From Betaproteobacteria bacterium (GTDB lineage Bacteria > Pseudomonadota > Gammaproteobacteria > Burkholderiales > CANMPU01): 6,554 nucleotides of DNA. The notes below the pieces were generated by a model. It did not search any database. It had not been told where the DNA came from and was given only the letters and a program-made list of their open reading frames with translations. Numbering within the stretch: position 1 is the first letter of the stretch; every line of letters begins with the position of its first letter. The DNA lies in the NCBI GenBank assembly GCA_947499755.1, contig CANMPU010000058.1, positions 1 to 6,554 on the forward strand. The letters run 5' to 3'. A program made the position numbers and the translations under genes. Of this stretch, positions 1 to 6,554 are shown in pieces.

Positions 1-184
1 TAAGTATCGGTCACCAAAGTAGTCGCGGAATTTCGACCACGCGCGGATCAGAGAGAAACTCTTTTAGGTAGGGTCGAAGCGCTTTAGTGGTCGGCGCAGC
101 GGGTGTACCGAGATTGATGAGTATGACGCCGGTTTTAGCGCTGTCCCCATGCCGATGCGGCGGCTCTTGAGCATAACCCGACAT
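1..184 (-). pseudogene. hemH: Ferrochelatase, 5' part only, interrupted by an in-frame TGA (continues beyond left edge)
   Basis: Ferrochelatase inserts ferrous iron into protoporphyrin IX, the last step of haem synthesis. The ATG at 184-182 opens a frame beginning [13 protein letters not shown], followed by NLGTP at residues 24-28 and then [19 protein letters not shown] (residues 39-57), which is the typical N-terminal core of bacterial HemH. Codon 58 (13-11) is TGA. The family usually reads RLLWWPIL here, and the three codons after the TGA encode PIL, so one G-to-A change (TGG to TGA) explains it with no shift of frame. The gene follows hrcA on the same strand with 21 bases between them; no clear Shine-Dalgarno sequence precedes the ATG. 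The remaining three quarters of the gene lie outside the window, so whether it is otherwise intact is unknown. Identity is secure; loss of function is inferred. Sequencing error or readthrough are alternatives. Confidence 0.85.
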
Positions 185-205
185 ATTTAAAGAACGGAGG
201 TTCGA

Positions 206-1225
206 CTAGTGGTAGGAAAGCACGTTAGATATCAATTTCGCGGTGATGTCGACGATGGGGATAACCCGCTCGTAGGCCATTCTCGTAGGACCAACGACGC
301 CAACAGTACCGACAACCTGGCCATCAACTTCGTAAGGCGACGTGACGACGCTGCATTCGTCTAGCGGGACCAATCCGGATTCTTGGCCGATATAGATTTG
401 TACCCCTTGCGCGTGGCTGCCGATGTCCAAAAGACGCAGCAGACCAGTTTTCTGTTCAAATAAGTCAAACAATTTTCTCAGATTTGACATATTGGATGAA
501 AATTCCTGCACACCGAGCAAGTGATGCTCGCCGGAGATCACAAAGTCTTTGTTGGAGTTCGTTGTTGTGTTGCTGCCGATTTCAAATGCAGCGCTCATCA
601 GCTTAGAAATGTCCTGGTGAAGTTGATGCAAATCGTCGCGCAGACGGTTACGGATTTGCTCGAAGCTGCAGCCGGAAAAATTCGCGTTTAGAAAATTCGC
701 CGCTTCAATTAATACTGACGATGTGTAGGCGTGGTCCGTAAGAATAATCCTGTTTTGCACATCGCCATCAGAGGCGACAGTAATGAGCAAAATGCGCTTA
801 TCACCCAGGCTCAAAAATTCGATATGGCGCAACGTCGGGTTAGCGCGTTTGGGGGTGACCACGATACCGGCAAAATGCGTGAGATCGGAAAGTAATTGCG
901 CTGCAGATGACACGAGTTTTTGCGTATTGTCGGTTTGCAACTGGCCTTCGAGATGATGTATTTCAATACTATCTAAAGGCTTAATCGTAAGTAAGGTGTC
1001 AACGAAGAAGCGATATCCTTTCGCGGTCGGTATACGTCCGGCGGAGGTGTGCGGGCTGGCGATAAGCCCCGATTCTTCCAAATCGGCCATGACGTTACGT
1101 ACGCTCGCAGGACTCAAATCCAATCCCGAATACTTAGAAAGCGCACGCGAACCAACAGGCTGCCCGTCGGCGATATAGTGCTCGACTAGGGTTTTCAGCA
1201 GGGTTTTAGCTCTATCGTTTAGCAT
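206..1225 (-). CDS. hrcA: Heat-inducible transcription repressor HrcA
   Basis: HrcA is a dimeric repressor that binds CIRCE operators in front of groESL and dnaK operons and is kept active by GroEL. The 339-residue protein starts [20 protein letters not shown], the usual winged-helix N-terminus (residues 1-75), with [16 protein letters not shown] at 38-53 and [20 protein letters not shown] at 57-76. The C-terminal signature [16 protein letters not shown] lies at about 311-326. The frame is open 15 codons further upstream to an ATG at 1270, but I chose the ATG at 1225-1223 because family members begin at MLNDR and because the upstream ATG overlaps the -10 element of the likely promoter. Length matches the family (about 335-350). 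No strong Shine-Dalgarno sequence is adjacent; a GGAAAGG lies about 25 bases upstream. It is co-directional with hemH and divergent from nadK. No CIRCE element (TTAGCACTC-N9-GAGTGCTAA) is visible in its own upstream region. Confidence 0.96.
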   Translation of the reverse strand: MLNDRAKTLLKTLVEHYIADGQPVGSRALSKYSGLDLSPASVRNVMADLEESGLIASPHTSAGRIPTAKGYRFFVDTLLTIKPLDSIEIHHLEGQLQTDNTQKLVSSAAQLLSDLTHFAGIVVTPKRANPTLRHIEFLSLGDKRILLITVASDGDVQNRIILTDHAYTSSVLIEAANFLNANFSGCSFEQIRNRLRDDLHQLHQDISKLMSAAFEIGSNTTTNSNKDFVISGEHHLLGVQEFSSNMSNLRKLFDLFEQKTGLLRLLDIGSHAQGVQIYIGQESGLVPLDECSVVTSPYEVDGQVVGTVGVVGPTRMAYERVIPIVDITAKLISNVLSYH

Positions 1226-1268
1226 GTGCGCTATTTTACTCAGTTCATGGCCTTTCCAGCAACGCAGC

Positions 1269-1298
1269 ATTGTAGTCTATTTAGACGGCATTTCTAAA
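1269..1298 (-). promoter_or_regulatory. Candidate sigma70 promoter of hrcA with palindromic spacer
   Basis: Read on the minus strand, TTTAGA (1298-1293, 4 of 6 matches to TTGACA) and TACAAT (1274-1269, 5 of 6 matches to TATAAT) are separated by 18 bases. Transcription would start near 1262 and give a leader of roughly 37 bases before the hrcA ATG. The spacer contains the perfect palindrome GTCTA-TT-TAGAC (1275-1286). The element lies in the gap shared with the divergent nadK, for which I find only weak plus-strand matches. Prediction from consensus only. Confidence 0.5.
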
Positions 1299-1326
1299 AA
1301 ACGTGCGATATGGTTTAATGCACAGC

Positions 1327-2199
1327 ATGAATACTGTCTTCAAAACGATTGCCCTAATAGGAAAATATAAGTGTCCGGAAATCGCTAAGCCGCTATTGCG
1401 CTTGGCGAGTTTTCTTGAAGAGCGTGGCATCGCCGTATTAATCGATAAACTCACTGCAACCCACATCGGCAAGAATGCTTATACCGTATTGGAGCTTGAG
1501 GAAATTGGCCGCAAAGCCGACTTGGCGATTGTTCTTGGCGGTGACGGCACCATGTTAAATATTGCCTGCACGCTAGCGCCGTTCGACGTGCCGTTAGTCG
1601 GGATCAACCAAGGTCGCTTGGGATTTCTTACCGATATTTCGCTGGATACCATGCTAGAGACCATAGGCGCGGTGCTTGAGGGTAAGTATGTCGCTGAGAA
1701 GCGCATGTTGATTCAGGGCGAGGTGTTTCGTGATGGCGCCAGCGTATTTCAAACCCTGGCGTTAAACGATGTCGTAATTTCTAAAGGCGCCCATGGCAGT
1801 TTAATCGAGCTCGACGTGCGTATCGACAGCCTATTCGTCTATACGCTGCGCTCAGATGGCTTAATCATTGCCACCCCTACCGGCTCGACTGCCTACGCGC
1901 TGTCGTCCGATGGACCAATCCTACATCCAAATTTAAGCGCCATTGTTTTAGTACCGGTATGCCCGCACACCTTGAGTAATCGCCCCATCGCGGTAGGCAG
2001 CGAATCAGTCATTGAGATACGGCTCGTTGAAGGCGCTGATGCGCGTGGCTATTTTGATAGCCACTCTAGTTTTGATCTAAAAGAAAACGACAAAGTAGTC
2101 GTCACACGTTTCCCCAAAGCAATCCGCTTACTCCAGCCCATAGGACATAGCTATTACCACACTCTTAGGGAAAAACTGCATTGGAGTGAAACGTACTGA
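1327..2199 (+). CDS. nadK: NAD kinase (ATP/polyphosphate-dependent NAD+ kinase)
   Basis: NadK phosphorylates NAD+ to NADP+ in the cytoplasm and so supplies the NADPH pool. Counting from the ATG at 1327 (290 residues), the protein has the N-terminal strand FKTIALIGKY, the phosphate-binding motif GGDGT at 71-75 within LAIVLGGDGTML, NQGRLGFL at 94-101, NDVVI at 147-151 and the conserved DGLIIATPTGSTAYALS at 177-193. The C-terminus LREKLHWSE is typical of betaproteobacterial NadK. The start is uncertain: a GTG at 1303 and an ATG at 1318 are also in frame, and none has a good Shine-Dalgarno sequence; 1327 leaves the short MNTVFKT lead usual in the family. The gene ends with TGA followed directly by in-frame TAG. 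recN begins 33 bases after the end with no promoter-like sequence between, so the two are probably co-transcribed. Confidence 0.96.
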   Translation: MNTVFKTIALIGKYKCPEIAKPLLRLASFLEERGIAVLIDKLTATHIGKNAYTVLELEEIGRKADLAIVLGGDGTMLNIACTLAPFDVPLVGINQGRLGFLTDISLDTMLETIGAVLEGKYVAEKRMLIQGEVFRDGASVFQTLALNDVVISKGAHGSLIELDVRIDSLFVYTLRSDGLIIATPTGSTAYALSSDGPILHPNLSAIVLVPVCPHTLSNRPIAVGSESVIEIRLVEGADARGYFDSHSSFDLKENDKVVVTRFPKAIRLLQPIGHSYYHTLREKLHWSETY

Positions 2200-2232
2200 T
2201 AGTCTCTCGACGCGGGCACAAAGGTAAGCCAC

Positions 2233-3888
2233 ATGTTGCGGCATTTAAGCATTCGGCATTTCGTTATCGTTGAGCAAATGGATCTGGAATTTGACGCGGG
2301 ATTTACCGTGCTTAGCGGTGAAACCGGCGCCGGAAAATCCATACTCATTGATGCCTTATCGCTCGTATTGGGTGAACGTGCTGATGCGCTCGTCGTTAGC
2401 CCCGGCGCGGAACGTGCCGAAATTTCCGCAGAATTTGATATTTCAGCTCTCAGTGCGTTTCGCGATTGGTTAAGTGAAAATGACCTCGATGGTGATGCAG
2501 ATGCTTGCATCATGCGCCGTAGCGTCGACGTGAACGGGCGCTCGCGCAATTTAATTAACGGCCATACCACGACGCTTGCACAAATGCGCGAAGCCGGAGA
2601 ATTCCTAGTGGATATCCACGGGCAGCACTCACACCAATCATTATTACGGCCGCAAGTGCAGCGCGAAATCTTAGATGCCTACGCGGGCGCGAGCGATGTC
2701 GCGATGGAGGTTGCCAGAGGCTATCGTGACTGGCTGAGTTTGCGCGAGCATCGCTTAAGTTTGGAAAAGAACGCGCAAGCGCTGCTTGCGGAGCGCGAGC
2801 AATTGCAGTGGAAAGTAAAAGACCTCGAAGCGCTGAATGTGGGTGTAGACGAATGGCAAACCCTTACCACGAACCATACCCGCGTTGCGCACTCCGCCAG
2901 TTTGCTAGAAACTGCGCAAAACGCGCTTGAAATTCTATCGGAAGGGGAGGCGAGCAGTCTGGCGCACATCGGCGCTTTACATGCGCGCTTTGAGCGCATC
3001 GTCGAATACGATCAGAGTTTAAAAGACGTTGTCCAGTTACTGGGTTCCGCCCATGCGGAACTGCAAGAATGCGTCTCTACCCTACAGCGCTACCAGCAAC
3101 GATTTGATTTTGAGCCGGACGAATTACGACGACTGGAGCAACGCATGGAGGCAGTACATTCCATGGCAAGAAAATATCGTGTGTCCGCGGAACAATTGCC
3201 GACCTTGCTTCTCGAATTGCGTGTACAGCTAAAAGCGTTAGGCGGCGATGCCTCCAATCTGCAACTGCAACAACAAGAGGACGACGCCAGAAAAAAATAT
3301 CAAGCGTTGGCCGAAAAATTAAGTCAGCTGAGAAAGAAAGCAGCCAAACGACTTTCTGAAGAGATCACAGCAGCGATGCAGACGCTAGCGATGACAGGGG
3401 GGGCTTTCGCAGTCGTATTGGTGAAACTTGAAGAAGGGAACATACACGGTCTCGAACACATCGAATATTTGGTATCGGCGCATTCTAGTATTCCACCCAG
3501 AGCGCTCGCTAAAGTGGCGTCCGGCGGGGAGCTGTCGCGCATCAGTCTAGCGATACAAACCGTTACCAGTCGGCAAACATCGGTTCCGATGTTGATCTTT
3601 GATGAAGTTGATTCCGGCATCGGCGGCAAGGTGGCAGACATCGTCGGCAAAATGCTTAAGAAGTTGGGAAAAGAACATCAGGTCACGTGTATCACCCACT
3701 TGCCGCAGGTGGCCGCTTGCGGCGATCGTCAGTGGCAAGTGAGCAAGAATGCAAAGAACGGCAAGGTGCAGAGTAAGGTTACCGTGCTGGATCAAGAACA
3801 ACGTGTGGAAGAAATCGCGCGTATGCTAGGCGGGGCGAAGATTACTGAAACGACACGCAGTCACGCGAAAGAAATGCTCGGATACTAG
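2233..3888 (+). CDS. recN: DNA repair protein RecN (SMC-like ATPase)
   Basis: RecN is a cytoplasmic SMC-family ATPase that helps repair double-strand breaks by recombination. The 551-residue protein has an N-terminal ATPase half with Walker A GETGAGKS at 29-36 and VDIHGQH at 126-132. A long charged coiled-coil region follows at about 155-375, interrupted by a helical middle section. The C-terminal ATPase half has the ABC signature SGGELSR at 430-436, Walker B LIFDE at 454-458, D-loop VDSGIGG at 459-465 and the switch histidine in THLPQVA at 488-494. Length matches the family (about 550-560). The ATG at 2233 is supported by AAGG at 2221-2224, eight bases upstream. No LexA-type CTG-N10-CAG site is seen in the nadK-recN gap, so any SOS control would have to act upstream of nadK or be absent. 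A run of seven G at 3397-3403 does not break the frame. The stop is doubled (TAG TAG) and abuts the fur stop. Confidence 0.97.
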   Translation: MLRHLSIRHFVIVEQMDLEFDAGFTVLSGETGAGKSILIDALSLVLGERADALVVSPGAERAEISAEFDISALSAFRDWLSENDLDGDADACIMRRSVDVNGRSRNLINGHTTTLAQMREAGEFLVDIHGQHSHQSLLRPQVQREILDAYAGASDVAMEVARGYRDWLSLREHRLSLEKNAQALLAEREQLQWKVKDLEALNVGVDEWQTLTTNHTRVAHSASLLETAQNALEILSEGEASSLAHIGALHARFERIVEYDQSLKDVVQLLGSAHAELQECVSTLQRYQQRFDFEPDELRRLEQRMEAVHSMARKYRVSAEQLPTLLLELRVQLKALGGDASNLQLQQQEDDARKKYQALAEKLSQLRKKAAKRLSEEITAAMQTLAMTGGAFAVVLVKLEEGNIHGLEHIEYLVSAHSSIPPRALAKVASGGELSRISLAIQTVTSRQTSVPMLIFDEVDSGIGGKVADIVGKMLKKLGKEHQVTCITHLPQVAACGDRQWQVSKNAKNGKVQSKVTVLDQEQRVEEIARMLGGAKITETTRSHAKEMLGY

Positions 3889-3891
3889 TAG

Positions 3892-4320
3892 TCACTTCGG
3901 TTTATGCGGACATTTTAGTTTAGTACAGTCCGCATAAAGGTGTAAGGAATGATCATAAATCGTGAAGCCGCGTTCTTTCGCAATTTCATCTTGGCGCTTT
4001 TCTATTTCAGCATCGTAAAACTCTTCCAAGCGGCCACACTGAAGACACAGCAAATGGTCGTGATGTCCGCCTTCTTTTAATTCGAATAACGCTTTGCCGG
4101 TCTCAAAGTGGTGGCGCATCAATAGACCGGCTTGTTCAAATTGCGTCAATGCGCGATAAACCGTCGCCAAGCCGATATCCATCCCCTCTTTGAGTAACAC
4201 CTTATAGACATCTTCCGCGGTAAGATGGCGGACTTTGCTGGTTTCAAATAAGTTAAGGATCTTAAGGCGCGGCAGCGTTGCCTTTAGGCCAATATTCTTG
4301 AGATCGTGTGAGTTTGACAT
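3892..4320 (-). CDS. fur: Ferric uptake regulator Fur
   Basis: Fur is a dimeric metal-responsive repressor that, with Fe2+, shuts off iron-uptake genes. The 142-residue protein begins MSNSHDLKNIGLKATLPRLK and has an N-terminal winged helix with the recognition region GLATVYRALTQFEQAGLL (50-67). Metal ligands of the family are present: H32, E80, the HHDH cluster at 86-89, E100 and H124, plus the structural zinc cysteines C92 and C95 (CLQC) and the C-terminal pair C132/C137. The frame is open 26 codons further upstream, but that extension overlaps the predicted promoter and is not Fur-like, so the ATG at 4320-4318 is chosen; its Shine-Dalgarno sequence is weak. It converges on recN with three bases between stops and diverges from bamE, a common arrangement for fur and bamE/omlA. 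The 3' end carries an 11-bp inverted repeat. Confidence 0.97.
   Translation of the reverse strand: MSNSHDLKNIGLKATLPRLKILNLFETSKVRHLTAEDVYKVLLKEGMDIGLATVYRALTQFEQAGLLMRHHFETGKALFELKEGGHHDHLLCLQCGRLEEFYDAEIEKRQDEIAKERGFTIYDHSLHLYADCTKLKCPHKPK
3901..3938. repeat. 11-bp perfect inverted repeat in the end of fur, just downstream of recN
   Basis: TTTATGCGGAC (3901-3911) and GTCCGCATAAA (3928-3938) are exact reverse complements with a 16-base loop. The element begins 12 bases after the recN stop and lies wholly inside the final codons of fur, encoding the segment from LYADC to KCPHK. RNA from either strand could form the stem. No U-run follows on either side, so it is not a standard intrinsic terminator, but it could act as a 3'-end barrier for the convergent transcripts. 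The repeat is directly visible; the role is inferred. Confidence 0.7.
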
Positions 4321-4350
4321 GGCGAACGTACGTGTGGTCTTCCTTTTGGT

Positions 4351-4378
4351 ATCATATAGCGTTTTCACTACTTTGCAA
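4351..4378 (-). promoter_or_regulatory. Candidate sigma70 promoter of fur
   Basis: On the minus strand TTGCAA (4378-4373, 4 of 6 consensus) and TATGAT (4356-4351, 5 of 6 consensus) are separated by 16 bases. Start of transcription would be near 4344, leaving a leader of about 24 bases before the fur ATG. An AAGGAAG (4345-4339) lies almost at the predicted start, too far from the ATG to act as a normal Shine-Dalgarno sequence. No convincing Fur box is seen over it, so autoregulation is not supported by sequence. The bamE promoter must lie in the same 140-bp gap (4321-4460), but I could not place it with confidence; a TAAAAT at 4450-4455 has no suitable -35 partner. Confidence 0.55.
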
Positions 4379-4460
4379 CTGTGCCCGCTGCGGCTCAATC
4401 CATCAATAAGGTTGGTGACGACGTAGGCGTTTTGGAGAGCTGTAACCCGTAAAATCTATT

Positions 4461-5841
<1,381 letters not shown>

Positions 5842-6002
5842 TTCTTGCAAGACCAGATAAAAAATCCTACTTACGCAAATGTGATAATAAGGCTGGGGTA
5901 ACCTGGATATTTCCTATCACTGATGAAGACGGGATTATCGTTTCAGCAACCATTATGGGAGTCATCACTAGGCATTTTGCCGGCGCCTAGTCGCTAGGCC
6001 AC
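5842..6002. other. Non-coding stretch between dapB and the IS remnant, with overlapping small stem-loops
   Basis: No recognisable gene is found here on either strand. Near the right end, CTAGGC (5968-5973), GCCTAG (5985-5990) and CTAGGC (5994-5999) form two mutually exclusive hairpins: ACTAGGC (5967-5973) with GCCTAGT (5985-5991) across an 11-base loop, or GCCTAG with the following CTAGGC across a 3-base loop. Neither is followed by a T-run, so a standard intrinsic terminator for dapB is not supported. The frame of dapB stays open for 48 codons after its TAA (5842-5985) but lacks an early start codon and resembles nothing I know. The stretch may include DNA brought next to dapB by the rearrangement that truncated the IS. 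Confidence 0.55.
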
Positions 6003-6131
6003 TTAATAGCCGCTACGCGCCACCTTGAGATTACGGCAGATGTCCGTCACATTAAATCCAGCCTTCTTCAGTTTTACCGCGATGACGACTTGTTGGTCGT
6101 TTGCATTTCGATGGCGAAGAAGGCTGACGCT
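6003..6131 (-). pseudogene. IS3-family transposase orfB, N-terminal remnant
   Basis: In the -1 frame relative to orfA, reading continues from the A-run as SVSLLRHRNANDQQVVIAVK, then LKKAGFNVTDICRNL and KVARSGY before TAA at 6005-6003. VARSGYY is the short motif found near the N-terminus of IS3-family orfB products (usually SGYYxW). Here the second Tyr codon position is TAA, and beyond it no transposase-like sequence continues in any frame. About 42 codons remain of a product normally near 270-300 residues, and the integrase catalytic domain is absent. Either a deletion joined the IS to other DNA near 6003 or the remainder has decayed beyond recognition. Confidence 0.7.
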
Positions 6132-6394
6132 TTTTTTAACAGGTCGTTATCTCGCTTGAGCTGACGGTTCTCTGCTTCCAAAGCCTGAATACGAAGCTGT
6201 TCTGGAGTGATCGCCCGTGCTTGTGGCGTGACGCCTTGGGTCTCGTGTCGATATTGCCTAAGCCAGCGCTGCAGGGTCGATAACCCCACCTTCATCGCTT
6301 TGGCCGCTTCGCCAACACCATAACCCTGATCAATGATTAACCGCACACATTCTTGCTTAAATTCAGTTGTAAATACATTTCTAGGTTGTTTCAT
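6074..6394 (-). CDS. IS3-family transposase orfA (helix-turn-helix protein)
   Basis: OrfA of IS3-family elements binds the IS ends and supplies the N-terminal part of the OrfAB fusion transposase. The 106-residue protein begins MKQPRNVFTTEFKQECVRLI, has a helix-turn-helix at about 25-47 with GVGEAAKAMKVGLSTLQRWL, and a leucine-zipper-like coiled coil at about 67-90 ending NDLLKKASAFF. The start at 6394 is supported by a good Shine-Dalgarno sequence GAGGTG (6404-6399). The product ends with MQTTNKSSSR, read through the zone that overlaps orfB in another frame, as is usual for these elements. The reading frame is intact, but the element lacks most of orfB, so the product could at most act as a DNA-binding protein on its own or other IS copies. 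Confidence 0.88.
   Translation of the reverse strand: MKQPRNVFTTEFKQECVRLIIDQGYGVGEAAKAMKVGLSTLQRWLRQYRHETQGVTPQARAITPEQLRIQALEAENRQLKRDNDLLKKASAFFAIEMQTTNKSSSR
6130..6137 (-). other. Candidate -1 ribosomal frameshift site (seven A then G) between orfA and orfB
   Basis: On the minus strand TTA AAA AAA GCG is read in the orfA frame, giving the slippery heptamer A-AAA-AAA followed by G. Slipping back one base enters the orfB frame exactly where orfB-like sequence continues. This matches the known programmed -1 frameshift used by IS3-family elements to make OrfAB. In this truncated copy the fusion would end after about 42 more residues. Confidence 0.65.
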
Positions 6395-6405
6395 TTGGCA
6401 CCTCG

Positions 6406-6427
6406 TTAAGTGATAATTATCTCTTAA
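6406..6427. repeat. 22-bp imperfect palindrome upstream of IS orfA
   Basis: TTAAG-T-GATAATTATC-T-CTTAA has a perfect 10-bp core GATAATTATC (6412-6421) and perfect outer arms, with one mismatched base in each half. It lies between the IS terminus and the orfA Shine-Dalgarno sequence, 12 to 33 bases before the orfA ATG, a suitable position for an operator or promoter element of the transposase gene. It carries GATAAT as in Fur boxes but is not a full Fur box. Function is inferred from position only. Confidence 0.55.
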
Positions 6428-6451
6428 GTGGTGTCCCGTTTCATTAGACCA

Positions 6452-6554
6452 TTACACTATGACCCGAGCTCGACAGACAACCTCAAGAACAAGAAGATCA
6501 ATCTCTTTGATATGACGCAGTTGGTCAGCGCATTTGACCAGGCGAGGACGGCAA
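6452..6554 (+). pseudogene. Possible coding fragment flanking the IS, runs off the right edge
   Basis: A plus-strand frame is open from the IS border to the window end and reads LHYDPSSTDNLKNKKINLF then DMTQLVSAFDQARTA. Its composition is protein-like, whereas the upstream part of the same frame lies inside the IS terminus and meets a stop at 6425-6427. This fits a gene cut by the IS, with the 5' part lost or elsewhere; alternatively translation could begin at the ATG at 6512. I do not recognise the protein. The QLVSAFDQA stretch faintly recalls segments seen near the C-terminus of very large secreted repeat proteins, but with 34 residues this is only a guess. Confidence 0.35.

Larger units (their letters stand above)
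6003..6451 (-). mobile_element. Truncated IS3-family insertion sequence (one end, orfA and start of orfB)
   Basis: Reading on the minus strand, the element begins at a terminus TGGTCTAATGAAACGGGACA (from 6451 inwards; an outer limit at 6456, beginning TGTAATGG, is also possible, as IS3-family ends begin with TG). It then carries an imperfect palindrome, a complete orfA, a frameshift signal and about 42 codons of orfB before transposase similarity stops at about 6003. Most of orfB, with its DDE catalytic residues, is missing, and no matching second terminal repeat is seen between 5842 and 6003. The copy therefore cannot move on its own. No target duplication can be assessed because one end is lost. 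Confidence 0.8.

Noticed and set aside
11..13. Alternative genetic code with TGA as Trp
   Set aside because: fur would lose its proper end at TGA (3894-3892), all visible Trp codons in nadK, recN, bamE and hrcA are TGG, and no other gene here has an internal TGA.
1226..1326. CIRCE operator in front of hrcA
   Set aside because: Neither TTAGCACTC nor GAGTGCTAA, nor a close variant with a 9-base spacer, is present.
2154..2570. Long minus-strand open frame (138 codons) opposite the start of recN
   Set aside because: It lies fully antisense to the well-supported nadK end and recN start, has a serine/arginine-rich composition typical of a shadow frame, and shows no recognisable motif.
3324..3801. 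Minus-strand open frames opposite the recN C-terminal half
   Set aside because: They overlap the conserved ABC signature and Walker B codons of recN and have no family features.
4340..4380. Fur box over the fur promoter
   Set aside because: TATCATATA has some AT-rich similarity but not the repeated GATAAT units needed for a credible Fur site.
4321..4398. N-terminal extension of Fur to a 168-residue protein
   Set aside because: The extra 26 residues are not Fur-like and their codons overlap the best promoter candidate; the start at 4320 gives the standard 142 residues.

Overview
The window reads as a conserved housekeeping block of a proteobacterial chromosome, most likely a betaproteobacterium (Burkholderiales/Nitrosomonadales type). 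This rests on recalled protein character (HrcA, NadK and DapB are close to betaproteobacterial versions) and on the gene order hemH-hrcA | nadK-recN | fur | bamE-dapB. No database search was run, and genus-level placement is not possible from sequence alone.

Left part (1-1298): a minus-strand pair, hrcA (heat-shock repressor) followed by the start of hemH (ferrochelatase). hemH carries an in-frame TGA at codon 58, exactly where the family has the second Trp of a WWPIL stretch, and the reading frame still resembles ferrochelatase after the stop. A sigma70-like promoter for hrcA lies in the gap shared with the divergent nadK; its spacer contains a 12-bp palindrome.

Middle (1327-5841): nadK and recN run on the plus strand as a probable two-gene operon (NAD kinase, DNA-repair SMC-like ATPase). 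fur (iron-responsive repressor) converges on recN with only 3 bases between the stop codons, and an 11-bp perfect inverted repeat lies in the last codons of fur, just past recN. fur and bamE diverge from a 140-bp gap that holds a good candidate fur promoter. bamE (outer-membrane assembly lipoprotein with an unusually long charged C-terminal tail) is followed by dapB (lysine/peptidoglycan precursor pathway), probably co-transcribed.

Right part (5842-6554): the conserved block ends at dapB. A 161-bp non-coding stretch with overlapping small stem-loops leads into a truncated IS3-family insertion sequence on the minus strand: complete orfA, a frameshift signal, about 42 codons of orfB, and one terminal end, with the rest missing. 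Beyond the IS end a short plus-strand open frame runs off the window and may be part of a gene the IS interrupted.

I see no undescribed multi-gene system. The points most worth following up are the broken hemH, the hairpin shared by recN and fur, the BamE tail, and the remnants around the IS.
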